Positions 36,291-47,660 of a DNA stretch of 64,000 nucleotides are shown here, in pieces. Below the pieces are notes generated by a model that saw only the letters and a list, made by a program, of their open reading frames with translations, was not told where the DNA came from and did no database searches. The DNA comes from Sympetrum striolatum. Taxonomy: Eukaryota > Arthropoda > Insecta > Odonata > Libellulidae. The stretch spans positions 37,380,216 to 37,444,215 of the forward strand of contig OX388352.1 of NCBI GenBank assembly GCA_947579665.1, read 5' to 3'. The stretch's first letter is position 1. Each line of letters opens with the position of its first letter. The translations under genes were made by a program, and so were the position numbers.

Positions 36291-36299
36291 AAACCGAAT

Positions 36300-37680
36300 G
36301 GACTCAATGCTAATTAAAGCATGGCCACTGTAAGGTTAAAACTCAATATAAAAGTTAAAATTCAAATAATTACCCTATGGTTACCATATATTATAACAAG
36401 AAAGATATTTTAATAGAAAGATATTTTAATTGGGGGAATTTGCATATGCCGTAAAAGGTATACAACCCAACGTACAAGTGTGTATTGCATGGTGCATGCA
36501 ATGCAGGAATATGTATATATGAAAAATTCATTACAATTATTTTATTAATAAGGTAAGGTACCTTCTCTAAAAATATAATATAGTTACGTGTAACATAAAA
36601 TTAGTTGGAATACTTGTTCATAAGATCCTCAAGTCTGTGTAATATCCTATTATATCATTCAGGTTAACTTTGTATGGTTGTAAGTCGCACCTATCTCACA
36701 AACAGCTATAAAAATTTATTTTAATTTGATATAAGGGTGTTTGATGCCAGAAATCAATTGCATGCAACAAAAGTTATAAAAAATCTCAAGGGTTCCCTTA
36801 TGAGAGATACCTTTGATTAACGTTAACTCCCATAAGAAATCAAAATATTTGGTGAAGAGGATTCTTTGTTTACTTTGTTTGATTACTTACACTCATGGCA
36901 TAAATATTTAAAATGTAAATTTTAAATCAATGAAGGGACATCGTTTAGGAACAAGCTTATTCCTGGAATTACAGTTTTTAGCTCGAAAATCTCATTTTTT
37001 AGGACTACTACTACTACTATCAACAATTGATTATTTTGTTTACTTAAAAACTGTAGTTTACAAATATAATTAGAACTTGTATTGGAATTATAAGAAAATA
37101 TTCAATTTACGTTTTACTACCCTGATATGCTCTAAACTTATTTCTAGATGATATAGCTTTTAAGAAACTCCAAATTGAGAACCAAGTCTACTATCTGCAC
37201 TACAGCATATATTTAATTTTCAAATAATGAAATCTAAGTAAATTTGTTGTTTACATCGTAAAAAATCGCAGATTAGTTATTTAAATTTATTTTATTCATT
37301 TATGCATCTATGTAATACTTCACTATTCAATGATTTTGAAGGAATCTCTTTTTAAATGACAATAATATATTTTGAATATTCTTTCGAAGGTGCCCAATAA
37401 AGGAAGGCCTTCAAGAACACGAAATTTTAATTTAAAATCCAATCTGCAGAGCAACCTGAAGGATGACTCTATGTGAGAATGGAAAATAGAGTTGACCCAA
37501 TGCCCAGTGACTGAAAGAATTTTATTCCGGAGCAAATGGAATAGATTTGTGACTACATATCTGATGCCTTATGTAGTGTCATTCCTGATAGTGAAAAACA
37601 TTTTTTGACATCAGAGAGTGACCAAACCGGCTAGCAAAACTTACATGTAGAAATAATTCATCTGAAATGATCACTGAGGA
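36300..37680. other. Unassigned A+T-rich sequence
   Basis: No supported feature. Confidence 0.5.
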
Positions 37681-38190
37681 TAATGACTCTGACTCTAAAA
37701 AGAGGAATTATCAGAAAAGGTTGAGGCAAGATTATGAGTCTTCGAATATAGTCAACAGCGTTTGGAAATGATACGTGATCTTTTACAAACCCAGAAAAGT
37801 TAAGAATCAAATAAGCAGTGTGAGATACGTTTTTAACTGTTAAGACAACGACAATAATACAAGGAACAGAAAAATCATAATCAGAAAGAAATCAGCGGCT
37901 TAAAGATGTGCGTGAACGAGCGGCTAAGACACGTGCAGAAGAGTTTTATGACCGTTGTCATAAACGATTGGAGGAAGATCGCCGAAGAAATTCCAAACGA
38001 CAACAAGTATTACGGCTAAACCAAATAAGTTCCCACTAGGCAGCAACAACGACTGAAAATTCTTGCCATAGTTTGAAACTTTTCATGTTTCTTGTGTTCA
38101 ATGTAGAGCACTACGTTTTCCCGAAGAACGTGTCAAATCGAACTCGTAGAGATTTGTTTGGGGACTGTTGCTTGCTTAATAATAATTTTT
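37680..38190 (+). pseudogene. Helitron replicase-helicase N-terminal relic
   Basis: Frames reading KKRNYQKRLRQDYESS (about 37695-37745), NQRLKDVRERAAKTRAEEFY and DRCHKRLEEDRRRNSKRQQV (37890-38010), then CVQCRALRFPEERV (about 38094-38135) follow one another on the plus strand. Long Arg/Lys/Glu/Gln-rich helices followed by a CxxCxALxF..E zinc-binding knot are characteristic of the start of animal Helitron Rep-Hel proteins. Stops and frame changes separate the pieces, and the Rep HUH and helicase parts are not present downstream. No Helitron termini were found around it. Confidence 0.5.
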
Positions 38191-38775
38191 ATTGATTACT
38201 AACAGGAAATCACAATAACATTTGATATGATAAAGAATAAATTTAAAAATACATAAATACAAAGATGTAAGATGTAATAGAAATAAAAAGAAATGTACAA
38301 AGGTAAGTACACAGGCAAAATCAATTACAGTTTTCTCTTAAAAGAATTGAGTGAATCAATAAATAAATCGATTTTATTGCTCATTTTCAGAACATTATTA
38401 GCCTGTCTCATGATACTGGATAGGGGTTCAAATTTACTGGCATTCACTCTCCCAAAAGATTCTCAAAAGAGATTGGTACTTTCCATTCTATTGAATATTA
38501 TTTCCCAGAAATTTACTAAGAGGTGGACGGTACAGAGCTATGTACCATTTCCATATTTGCTCATATCTTGTTTTTTATCAGTGTTACTATAACTTTGTGA
38601 AAAGTAACACAATTTGTTTTGTTTTTCTTTATCATGATGAACGAGCATTTCGTAAATGCTGCAGTTTTTCTTTCGATAGTAAAGTTTTTATTAATACAAA
38701 GCAAGAAAGAAGAAGCTCGGAAAAGAAGGTAAATTGTGTGACTAATTGTAAAAATATCTGCGTTTTTTTCCATAG
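38190..38775. other. Unassigned A+T-rich spacer
   Basis: Open frames of about 100 codons exist on the plus strand but have membrane-like, low-information composition. Confidence 0.4.
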
Positions 38776-38894
38776 GCATTCAAGTGGAGATGAAGGAGAG
38801 ATGTTTAACCTGTATAAAAAGTCAAGTATTTCCCAGGGAGAATACAATTTCTTGGTGAAGACCGAATCCCCATCAACTACCACCAGTAGCGAAG
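38776..38894 (+). CDS. Candidate internal coding exon
   Basis: A strong acceptor (CGTTTTTTTCCATAG, ending 38775) and a donor (GAAG followed by GTAGTATG, at 38895) bracket 119 bp. The open frame reads HSSGDEGEMFNLYKKSSISQ then GEYNFLVKTESPSTTTSSEG, ending in phase 1. The composition is hydrophilic and protein-like, unlike the chance frames around it, and I see no repeat copy elsewhere in the window. I recognise no domain. It may be an exon of a host gene with large introns, or a chance arrangement. Confidence 0.33.
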
Positions 38895-38899
38895 GTAGT

Positions 38900-39590
38900 A
38901 TGTTTTATAATACAAACCTTAAAATGCAGCTACGTATGCATTTAAATTTACTCTTCAGATATCGTTACAAATTTGAAAATATACTTATTCTGGTATGAAT
39001 TTTTTAAGCTGAATTCAAGATTATAGGCATTCTCTCTTACAATATTCAAGCTTCTTTGAATGTGAGCAAATACCATTGCAGGAAATATTTTTTATCGTAC
39101 ATTCATTATGAATAACTTTTACCATTTGACTTTGATCATTTGCCGTAGTAAATTAATAAATTTGATATTTATTTAAGATCTAACTTCTCCTTTCATCATC
39201 CATTCTATTTTAGTAAGTACATGGCTTTTACGCCCAAACGTAGTATTATAATTATTTCATTGACTCTATAGCTAGATGTTAAAATCAATAGACTCACGAA
39301 TAAATGATCCCGTGAGAACTTAAGACGTGTTTTTTAAGGAGTGAACTCGGTATATTAACTAGGAAATATTGAATACAAACTCACTTAAAAGAAAAAAACA
39401 ATTGCATATTTTCTGATACATATTGGAGTTAAAACAACATAGTAGATCAGACCCGCAAACAGTACGCTAAGAGCAAAGAAAATTATTATATCACCAAACC
39501 GATGCTCAAGCGATTTTTTCACACAAATTTACCATCTAAACTTTTTATATTCAAAGATTCTTGAGTGTTACGAAATTTATAGAACGAGGA
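38900..39590. other. Unassigned A+T-rich sequence
   Basis: No supported feature. Confidence 0.5.
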
Positions 39591-39596
39591 TGATAA

Positions 39597-39781
39597 GTTC
39601 CCAAGGAAAAACGGACTTGAAGAAAGTCTGACAGGGCCGGGAATCGAACCCGGGATCTTCCTCTATCTGGGAGGCTGCCTTAACCATCTAGGCTAAGGCA
39701 GCCTCCCGGAAAGAGGTAGATCCAGGGTTCGATTCCCGGCCCTGTCAGACTTTTTTCAAGTCCGTTTTTTCTTTGGGAATT
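39597..39781. repeat. Head-to-head palindrome of a tRNA-derived SINE (family A)
   Basis: Two arms of about 89 bp (39597-39685 and 39691-39781) are near-perfect reverse complements. Each arm, read outward from the centre, has an A-box-like TGGTTAAGGC or AGGCTAAGGC, then GCAGCCTCCC, a B box GGTTCGATTCC, CCGGCCCTGTCAGAC, then CAAGTCCG and a T-rich tail with GGGAA. The A-to-B spacing resembles a Leu/Ser-type tRNA. The acceptor 5' strand expected to pair with CCCTGTC is missing, so each arm is 5'-truncated and this is not a tRNA gene. Homologous single copy: 51899-51966. Confidence 0.85.
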
Positions 39782-39789
39782 CTCCTGAG

Positions 39790-40535
39790 TGCACGCCCTT
39801 ATGTGCAAAGTCACCTCAACCCTTTCCTTATGAGTATGATAAGGTCTTATTTTCAATTTCATGAAACTAATCGATTAGGAAATGAAAGTTTATCCCTTTG
39901 AAGTTGTTTTTGTTTGATATAACTTCATATTTAAAAAAATCTAGAAAAAGATTATAGGTGGAAAATTAAATTTTGATAAGACGGAGGACTAACGACTTAA
40001 AGGATAAAGGAAAATCTTCTTCTTCTACTATAACTTCCTAATGCATTAAATCATATTTTACTACCCCTGAGGAGAAACAAATATTATAAAAAAAAACATT
40101 TTTTTGAAGAATAAAAAGAGGGTATTCCCTTCTTGGACTACCGAGAAGTAACAGTCGGAGGGCCGACAGAGACGACTTTTGGAGAGTTCATACCTGTAAT
40201 TACAAATCACCAACGCATTCACAAGTATCCTATTTCGTATATTTCGTAAATTTACATTTTAAAACCATTTCGATATCGAGTCCTCCTATCTTACATAAAA
40301 TTAATAGTCAGAAAATGATCCAACAAAAATCTTTATTTTTGAGGCAACAGGTTTTTATTGAATTACATTTAATCTGATCATATACATGCTGTTCGTAACA
40401 TTTACAGAATAGCTGAAGTGTCCATTGATTCTCAACGTAGAAAATTTCAATGATAAATACCAGTGTAATTGCCTTATCAATATTTATCTAATATCCTTTG
40501 AACGAATAATTTCTTTGATTAAGACATCATTAAAA
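39790..40535. other. Unassigned A+T-rich sequence
   Basis: No supported feature. Confidence 0.5.
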
Positions 40536-40537
40536 AA

Positions 40538-41216
40538 TCTAATGTGGCCAGCACATGACTTTTTCCATATATAAGATGAAGATATTTATCTACGACAGTA
40601 TTTTCGAACTCTATTTTCCATCTAAACTTGGAAAATGAGTGATTAGTTTATATCATATTATCTTTTGCGTCACAAACATTATAAATAATGTTTTTTGGGA
40701 TATTTTCGATGAAAAACGATGAAATTGTCATTTCGCCCACAGCTCCCAGAGCGCATAGTACATAATCATCAACTTCCGGTTTATCAGAATTTCATGAATA
40801 ACTCCTAAACACTCAGTTAAACAAAAATATGTTTAATACAAAAGTTTTAGTAAATTACATTTTCTAAAACTTTTATAAATAATAGAATATTCCTTAATAT
40901 TAGATTTATGTAGATATTTTGCTAAAATGGAAATTTGCTTCGTAGAATAAAGCTCAACTTACGGTTTACCGATTTGCTCCTAATCTAATCTTACTCCGAC
41001 AGAACCCACCACAGTACTATATGTGAAGTTTGGTATTGATACGACTAATTTACGTTAGAGCGACCACTATCACACACACATATACACAAAGACATCATTC
41101 CGAAAATGGCCAAAAGGTGTTCTGGGGACCCAAAAACATGTATTTCCGTTGAAATCTGGAAGTCGATTTTTTCATGAAAACAATACTTTATCTATACTAC
41201 GTATATGGAGAAAGTA
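40538..41216 (+). mobile_element. Non-autonomous (CA)n-family repeat, copy C (full length, one unit)
   Basis: It begins AAATCTAATGTGGCCAGCAC like copy B. It has a single ~309-bp unit between GAGCGCATAG (40749) and GAGCGACCAC (41058), a short degenerate (CA)n tract, then the block with ACATGTATTTCCGTTGAAAT. It ends in the imperfect palindrome 41184-41216 that also ends copy A. It therefore defines both ends of the family. Confidence 0.8.
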
Positions 41217-41219
41217 AAA

Positions 41220-42085
41220 CTGAAAAAATTATAGCTTTATATCACATTAGGATAAGCAGCACCGTAAATAAAAAGACATCTTCAGAAAGGTGCTAAAGGA
41301 TAAAGGAAACCAAGATTGGAGACAAATAGCAGAAATAAATTGCGTATCACTCTACAAACTACCGGTTAAAATTTTTATGTAACGTAACTAAAACCTTACA
41401 AAAGCACAAAGAAAACATTCATTAACACAAACATATTAATCGTCACCATTTATCCTGCGAATATAACATCACCATTGGAACTAATTTTGCGCTATGAAAC
41501 TACTTATTACAATCCTTAATCACGGTTTTCCGAGGGCGATCACTAACCATGTCAGATAAACACGTATTAAACGTAAGCGTAAGTGTAAGAACAGCGACGC
41601 TGAAGTAGCGTTTTCTTGGGGAATACGCAGCCCCAAATAAGAGAAAATACTTCATAATGAAATTTAACAAAGTTATTATAATTCTCTGTAGCTTTCACAT
41701 TCTAGTTTAGCCTTAAATCAACGATTTGTTTACAAAGGAAATAAAATATCGAAATATAAGGAATATAAAAATAAAGGAATCAAAGTAACTTTGCGTGAAA
41801 GGGTGTGCCTAGGAGAAATCTGGTCATACTCGCCTCAGGAATAAGAAATTTAACCTCGTAGACATGCGCAGTTCGAGACACAATATTGACGTCTCGATGT
41901 TTATGCAAAAACAATTGTACAAGTGAGAACTAGGACTTAGCATTTCTTTGTTTACTTTATTTGTTAGTTCTTTTAACATTTCTTTGCTGCATTGTGACTC
42001 AATAAATTTTGCAACCAATTAGCTTTTCCGAGATACTCATTCAAGTCCCGCATTCCACTTATTCATTTGGATAGTTAGTATATTA
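41220..42085. other. Unassigned A+T-rich sequence
   Basis: No supported feature. Confidence 0.5.
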
Positions 42086-42089
42086 AACG

Positions 42090-42450
42090 GCACAAAAACA
42101 TGCAGTTACGGCTTAATGCAGAAAAATGTTTAGTAGTAAACCTCTTTACACAAACATCTATTACAAAAGATCCTTTGCTCATCCTACGAGTGAAGAATTT
42201 CATCAGGTAGAATTGGTGAAATAACTCGGGATAACTATTCTAGATAATTTTACATAATAAATAATAATTTAATAATTTAAAACATTAAATACTTTCCCAA
42301 TGTATAAGGTCAATTACTAAAGAAACTTTGCTACACCAAGAAATTAGTTGGTAGCACAAAAAATGACGTTAAGCTATATTACTTTCGGTTTATTTGGCCT
42401 AACTTTGATTACGAATCTATTATATATTTTCTATACCTTTAAAAAATTTT
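42090..42450 (+). pseudogene. Non-LTR reverse transcriptase fragment (post-catalytic part)
   Basis: The plus strand reads MQLRLNAEKCLVVNLFT (W.M.LN..KC motif), then in another frame VELVK, a stop, LGITILDNFT (YLGV.L...L.W motif), then a very worn VKLYYFRFIWPNFDYES resembling the VK...Y..LVRP.LEY stretch. The order matches CR1/L2/Jockey RTs and the segment at 21405-21725. It is frameshifted and non-functional. Confidence 0.62.
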
Positions 42451-42707
42451 GCTATAGAAAAATGGAAGATAAAACGAAAGGAATTTGCCTAATATAAATG
42501 TTTCATAAATTAGAATTTTTATTAAAAAGTGGAAAAAAGAGTCTTGATGATTTGAAAGTTCATACATCTAGCTCTTTCTGCAAACTTGCAAATACGTTAT
42601 GTAGGATGAATAACTGAATAAATACCGATTTACAAATTTTATTCCTCACGCTCACTCTATCTCCGATTCAAGAAGGATATATAGATCAGATTCAAAATCC
42701 TTGTTTG

Positions 42708-42840
42708 AGCTGGTCCGAAGCCCCTCGCGTCCAAATCGTGTGCAAAACTACTTCAACTAATTCAACCAATACACGCCCGAACTGACGCATATTCACGATG
42801 TGGATATGCCTCTTTGTGTAGGGGTGACTATGACCAGCTT
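42708..42840. mobile_element. ~133-bp element with AGCTGGTC ends, copy 2
   Basis: Begins AGCTGGTCCGAAGCCCC and ends GTGACTATGACCAGCT, so AGCTGGTC is inverted at the two ends. It is collinear with 51358-51526 and with the reverse complement of 20901-21032. Confidence 0.65.
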
Positions 42841-42844
42841 TTTG

Positions 42845-43465
42845 ACTAATTTCTGCGTTTTTTATATAGACTCTTTGCAGATGTAACAGTTTAAATTTTA
42901 AATTGTAAAATATTCTTAAATTTATCAAACAGAAGATACATAAGGGTCATTTTCGATAATACAAACATTTTATTTCCTTAACGAAACGAACGGCAAGTAA
43001 ATTTTTCTTGTTTATGTATAAAAACCTGAGGTTTTCATCTTTCATAATTACCCATCGCAAGGAAATGTGTAAGCCATGTTATGTAGATTTGAAGTTAAGT
43101 TTACTCCTCGGATATCCTCATTCAAATAAATGGTTAAATATCTTGTACTGCATTTTAATTCTGCAGTGTCATTTATATTTAAATATGATTTTGCAATGTA
43201 AATTCATTACACTTAAAAATTGTTTATCAACGACCGTAAACAGATATAAGTTTAATTTCAACCCTCAATCTCTTTCCACTTCCTGCAATGTTGTTATCAA
43301 TGGAACCATGAATTTGAAAAATTGAGAAAAATTTGCATATGTTCTTTGTATGGTAATGATATGAATTACATTTATGTAAATAAACATACAATTACATTAA
43401 TGTAAATTATATTGGAAATAGTAAAGCTCATTCTTAAAATCGATAAGGTTTTTTAATAACATAGT
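42845..43465. other. Unassigned A+T-rich sequence
   Basis: A 105-codon plus-strand frame (43008-43325) is present but has no recognisable domain. Confidence 0.4.
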
Positions 43466-43469
43466 ATTG

Positions 43470-43575
43470 TTTTCAGTAGCACATGGTATGGCATATTGAT
43501 CTCGGAAGGTGCTTTGAGGAATTTTCCTCCCATCTAGGGCGAATCCCACGAAACAATATTTACTTACGTAACTGA
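43470..43575 (+). repeat. Non-LTR retrotransposon 3' UTR fragment
   Basis: CTCGGAAGGTGCTTTGAGGA, then TTTTCCTCCCATCTAGGGCG and AATCCCACGAA, aligns with the retrotransposon 3' blocks at 7.75-7.85 kb and 36.15-36.29 kb, more diverged. Confidence 0.5.
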
Positions 43576-43579
43576 TGCT

Positions 43580-44867
43580 CACATAACTATCATAGTAGTC
43601 ATAGAATATACAATAATATTCAATTAAAAAATATGCTGGTTGCGTCACATTTAGCTATTAAACCTTCTTACAAAAATACATCCCTATAATACGAATTTTC
43701 CAGGAAATAAACGGAGGATGTAAATCGATAAACGGGAAAACCTCCTATTTCATTACATATGACTTAGGGGAGTCCAAAGAACACTATTAAACACAATATT
43801 ACCTATAATCCATGGGCAGAAAAGCAAAAAAACCGAAACTTATGGAAAATTGATACATATTTACATTACCATATATACTCGTACCATGTGAGATATCAAT
43901 GACATGTGCAACTGTATAAGTTTACAAATTTACATAATTAGTTTCGTTTTTCTGTCTCAACGAATGAGAATTTCGTAAGATTACGAATCGAGAAAGAAAC
44001 AGTTCAGTTCGGAATAGAAAATATTGCGATTAGGGTATCAGTATTTGCGTGTTGTTCTCCACGCATATACTGGTAGATTTTAACGAAGGATAGTCAACGT
44101 TTTAACAAGTAAAGAGGCCCGAGCCCGAGGAAGCCTTTCGTTATTTAATATGTTTAATTTTACAAAACTGTAGAATTTAGCAAAGAATGGTTTTAATTCC
44201 ATTGATATCTTTAACCTAAAAACTTCCGAAAATATAATTATTTAGGTATGAAATACTTTGACACTGAAATCAAGATTATACGAAATTGTGTTTGTAACTT
44301 TCAAGATTCTTTCAATTTGTGAGAATACAATACCGATTTTTTTTTCAAAATTGATGACGAATTACTGACCATTTTCCATAGTGTATTATAAAATTTCATA
44401 TTCACTCAAAGATATATTACTTCTCCATTCATCGTCAATACCATTGTTTGTAATCAAACACGGCTTTTTAGCACCCAAACGAAATATCATCATTCCTTCA
44501 TTTACTCCATAGCTACAGTATAAACTCAACACCATTCGTGCAACTTATTTTGTCAGATCTAAAGAAGTACTGAGTTTTCATGAGTGTTATTGACTCAGTG
44601 TTAATGTTGATATAACTCTCGGTATAATGACTCAGAGATATTGAATAAGAACTGAGTATAAAGGAAAAATCTCACACATTTCATATTACACATTGAATAT
44701 AAGATAGAAAGAAAAGTATTACATATATCTTTGAAGGTTACCCTTTGATTTGACGAATGGTCAGGGCAAATATTCTACTTAAGAAAAGCTCGCCATTTTC
44801 TTTTATCTCCTTTGCAGGCTTCATTTCATTTGCAGAATTAAATTGAATAAAATAGTCATAGGGAGTT
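43580..44867. other. Unassigned A+T-rich sequence
   Basis: No supported feature up to the duplication at 44868. Confidence 0.5.
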
Positions 44868-44875
44868 GAGATAAG

Positions 44876-46078
44876 GGTTAATGGTAGATATCTGGGGGTT
44901 TCACCTTTGCTTTTTTCTGGTAGAAATTTGGAGGGTCTCCGTCCTAATCCGGACTCTTAGCTCGCCTTCGCAGGTACTGAGCACCCAACCCTCCCATTAG
45001 GGGTGACCATAAAAAAACTGACCGCATGGAGTACAATTCAGAAACTTATAAACAATTCAAATGAGCCACAATTAATTACCTTCGTCTTCTCATTCGTCTA
45101 GAGAGATATAAAATCGTCTTTTGATCGACGTTCTATGATGAAAATTAAGATTTGTTTTAAATATCTTTACGGGGTTGGGTTGGGTAAGGGGGCGTCCATT
45201 AATTACGTGAGGCGTTTAGGGGGTGGAGGGGTTAAGGCGAATCTCACTCACTCTCACGTGGGGGAGAGGGGGGTTCTCGCAAATATTACGGAATTTTTTA
45301 TCCGCAAGAAACAGTGTAGAATTATGAGTTAACTGGGTTAAATTGAGTAAAACATGTTTATCTACTAAAATATGACTAAATTTTACACAATAATATTTAT
45401 CACGGTTACGCGAGCGCCACAAAGTAGCATAGTAGTCCGTCTATTGTCTAACCACCGGCTAGCCGAACACGCGATTCGACGAACGCTGCGACGTACAAGT
45501 TTTTTTTTGTATAAATCCAATACAATGAAACATAGATTGACATATTTACACTGAAAAAACGCATTTTGAACAATCTCACGTGAGATTAGAGGAGGGGGGA
45601 GGGGGTCGAGCCAAATCTCACGATATCTCACTAGGGGGGGGAGGGGGGTCAAAAAATCGCAAAAATCACCTCACGTAATTAATGGATGCCCCCTAAGGGG
45701 GAGGATTTCTAGATTTTTGCTAGAAATCCCCCCCCCACCCAACCCAACCCATTCCCGGGGCAACGTTTCCGTGTGTAATCGGGTCATTTCTAGCAAAATA
45801 ACGAAAAATCTAAATTTTCATCGTAGAACGTCGATCAAAAGACACTTGTATATCTCTTTGGGCGAGTGAGACAATGATGATAATAATTTTTTTCTCATTT
45901 GAATTGTTTATAACTTTTTTAATCGTATTCCACGAGGCCTGTTTTTTTATGGTCCCCCATAATGGGAGGGTCTGGCGATCAGTACCTACGAAGCAAAGAG
46001 TCCGGATTAGGACGGAGACCCTCCAAATTTCTACCTGAAAAAAGTAACAGTGAAACCCCCAGATATCTACCATTAACC
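44876..46078. mobile_element. Long foldback DNA element with 8-bp duplication
   Basis: The outer ~280 bp on each side are inverted repeats, starting GGTTAATGGTAGATATCTGG and its reverse complement. They stay alignable through GTCCTAATCCGGACTC and TTTTGATCGACGTTCTA to the GGGTTGGGTTGGG blocks. The flanks are GAGATAAG (44868-44875) and GAGACAAG (46079-46086), an 8-bp target duplication with one mismatch, as made by hAT or P-type transposases. No transposase is encoded. Another element (45188-45693) sits inside it. Confidence 0.82.
45188..45693. mobile_element. 506-bp inverted-repeat element nested in the foldback
   Basis: It starts GGGGGCGTCCATTAATTACG TGAGG and ends with the reverse complement carrying one mismatch. 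TAA directly flanks both sides (45185-45187 and 45694-45696). A 3-bp T(A/T)A duplication is typical of PIF/Harbinger-type elements, so a Harbinger-related MITE is the best guess. The interior holds G-rich/C-rich complementary blocks and TCTCACGTGAGA-like palindromes. Open frames inside it are not credible genes. Confidence 0.78.
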
Positions 46079-46289
46079 GAGACAAGTACCAGAAAGGTAA
46101 TTGAATTAATATTCATATTTCAATCGTGGAGCCATAATTACGAAAACAACGGCAAAATAAACGAAAATTTTGTAAACTGCGAGATCATGCATTTCACATT
46201 TAAGTACACGGGGATTCTAAGTCCACACTGAATGAACTGTAACCGAGATGTCAACATACGCTTACTATGATACATAAATAAAAGAGAGA

Positions 46290-46930
46290 AAATTACGGTC
46301 ATTTTGGAGTTTTTCCTAAAAATGTTTTAAAGGCCTTTTCGGTAAGGTAATGAAATCAAAATCACTGAGATCCAAGAACACCGCTTTTGTATGCTAATAA
46401 TTTTAGAAGTGCCACCAAATATGCGTGTGTAGGACGCAAAATGAATGCAAACTTTTCCCAATTGAAGTAACTTGCGGCGATATTTTAAAACTTTTTAGAA
46501 TCCCTTCTCAATGACATGGGAACGTATAGCCCGGCATGTGAACAGAGGTCATATATACATTTCATATACGCAGATTATTACAGTTTCATTTAGTTTTTCC
46601 CTAATGATCTTTGGTTTGATGGCAGAGCGCCTTTTATATTTCTCCATGTATTTCAAACGAGGATGTCGAAATAATTTTTTAGGACCTTCTCGGTATAGTA
46701 TAGATTTTAAACTTTGGATTAAATTAATATTATCATATTTTTTATGCATTCATATTTTGCGGAAAGGTTCTTGGTTTGACACCAATTGGTTCTAGTTACG
46801 AAATGTATGGTGAAGATTTCTAATATTTCTCTGAGGTATTTCCCGAGAAGTTAGTAATCCATTACCAAAAATGTGAACAGCAGTCATGAACATGTTTTAC
46901 AAACGCATTTTAGCGTTTTCCCATTAAAAT
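46290..46930 (-). repeat. Satellite-like repeat family, locus 2
   Basis: On the minus strand the words CGTTTGAAATACATGGAG, CATCAAACCAAAGATCATTA GGG, GACCTCTGTTCACATGCCGG and GTTCCCATGTCATTG follow in the same order as in loci 1 and 3. At least two partial units are present. A CATGTTCATGACTGCTGTTC ACA word near 46870-46910 is almost identical to one at 26324-26345. Confidence 0.55.
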
Positions 46931-46934
46931 ATAG

Positions 46935-47420
46935 CATCAAAACTCTTACAGAATGCAAGTTAGTTTTATTTGTATTTAATATTTCAATGCCAATTAGTTC
47001 AACAATAAAATGCACTAAATTATATTTGACAAACCTACTGTTTTTAAACGTCATAGTACGACACTTATTACTCACCTTCTTGTGAGAAAGGATACGATAA
47101 GTAGTGATTAAAGAGTGCAAGTTTGTATAAAAAAAATTGCAATTTAACAATTTCCTTTAATTCCTCAAGCCATCAACATCTCTTCCCTCAAACACTTCCC
47201 CAAACAATATTTTTATTCTTCCTATGTCTCTGCTACCAATAAGGCACCATCCTAAGGCGTTATGAATGAAGATTAGTTTAGAAAACCCATTTCATCATAT
47301 ATTCAGGATAGAATTTATTACGCTCTACGTATTTTCCAATTTCGATTTAATCCAGTCATTAATTAAAGTGTGAAGGAGAGAAGTACCAAAATAAAACTTA
47401 GTCTCAGAATTTCTTAGCAC
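46935..47420. other. Unassigned A+T-rich sequence
   Basis: No supported feature. Confidence 0.5.
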
Positions 47421-47423
47421 ATA

Positions 47424-47660
47424 TTACTGACGTTCTACTGAATCCACAACCGGAAAGCTGTTTGCACATGGCTCCCCTGTCAGTGCCCTTCTTCTCGTAT
47501 ATTCAGAGCTGAACTTTGTCACAAGATCGCGAATGGACCATGCCTTGGAAATGTAACCGTAACCAAACCCTTTCACATCGGTGGATCTCCTCAATGAGAA
47601 TGGATCGTTGGAAATGCTTTGTTCACGGAATAGAGCTGTATTGATTTTATGAATCACCAT
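47424..47660 (-). CDS. Unrecognised 78-codon open frame with good start context
   Basis: The ATG sits in TTACCATGG, inside the block shared with 30.75 kb. The peptide begins MVIHKINTALFREQ and contains RRSTDVKGFGYGYISKAWSI and YTRRRALTGEPC. Composition is balanced, and local GC is higher than around it. No domain, signal peptide or membrane segment is recognised. It could be a short first exon or a fragment of an element also present at 30.7 kb. The similarity between the two loci is confined to about 50 bp. Confidence 0.3.
   Translation of the reverse strand: MVIHKINTALFREQSISNDPFSLRRSTDVKGFGYGYISKAWSIRDLVTKFSSEYTRRRALTGEPCANSFPVVDSVERQ

Noticed and set aside
39640..39760. tRNA gene(s) suggested by GGTTCGATTCC B boxes
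   Set aside because: The 5' acceptor strand and D arm are missing on both strands and a homologous tailed copy exists at 51.9 kb, so these are SINE fragments.
45135..45652. Open frames of 60-89 codons inside the foldback element
   Set aside because: They translate G/C-rich inverted repeats (for example PLPPLVR and GGGGVK) and change with each arm.
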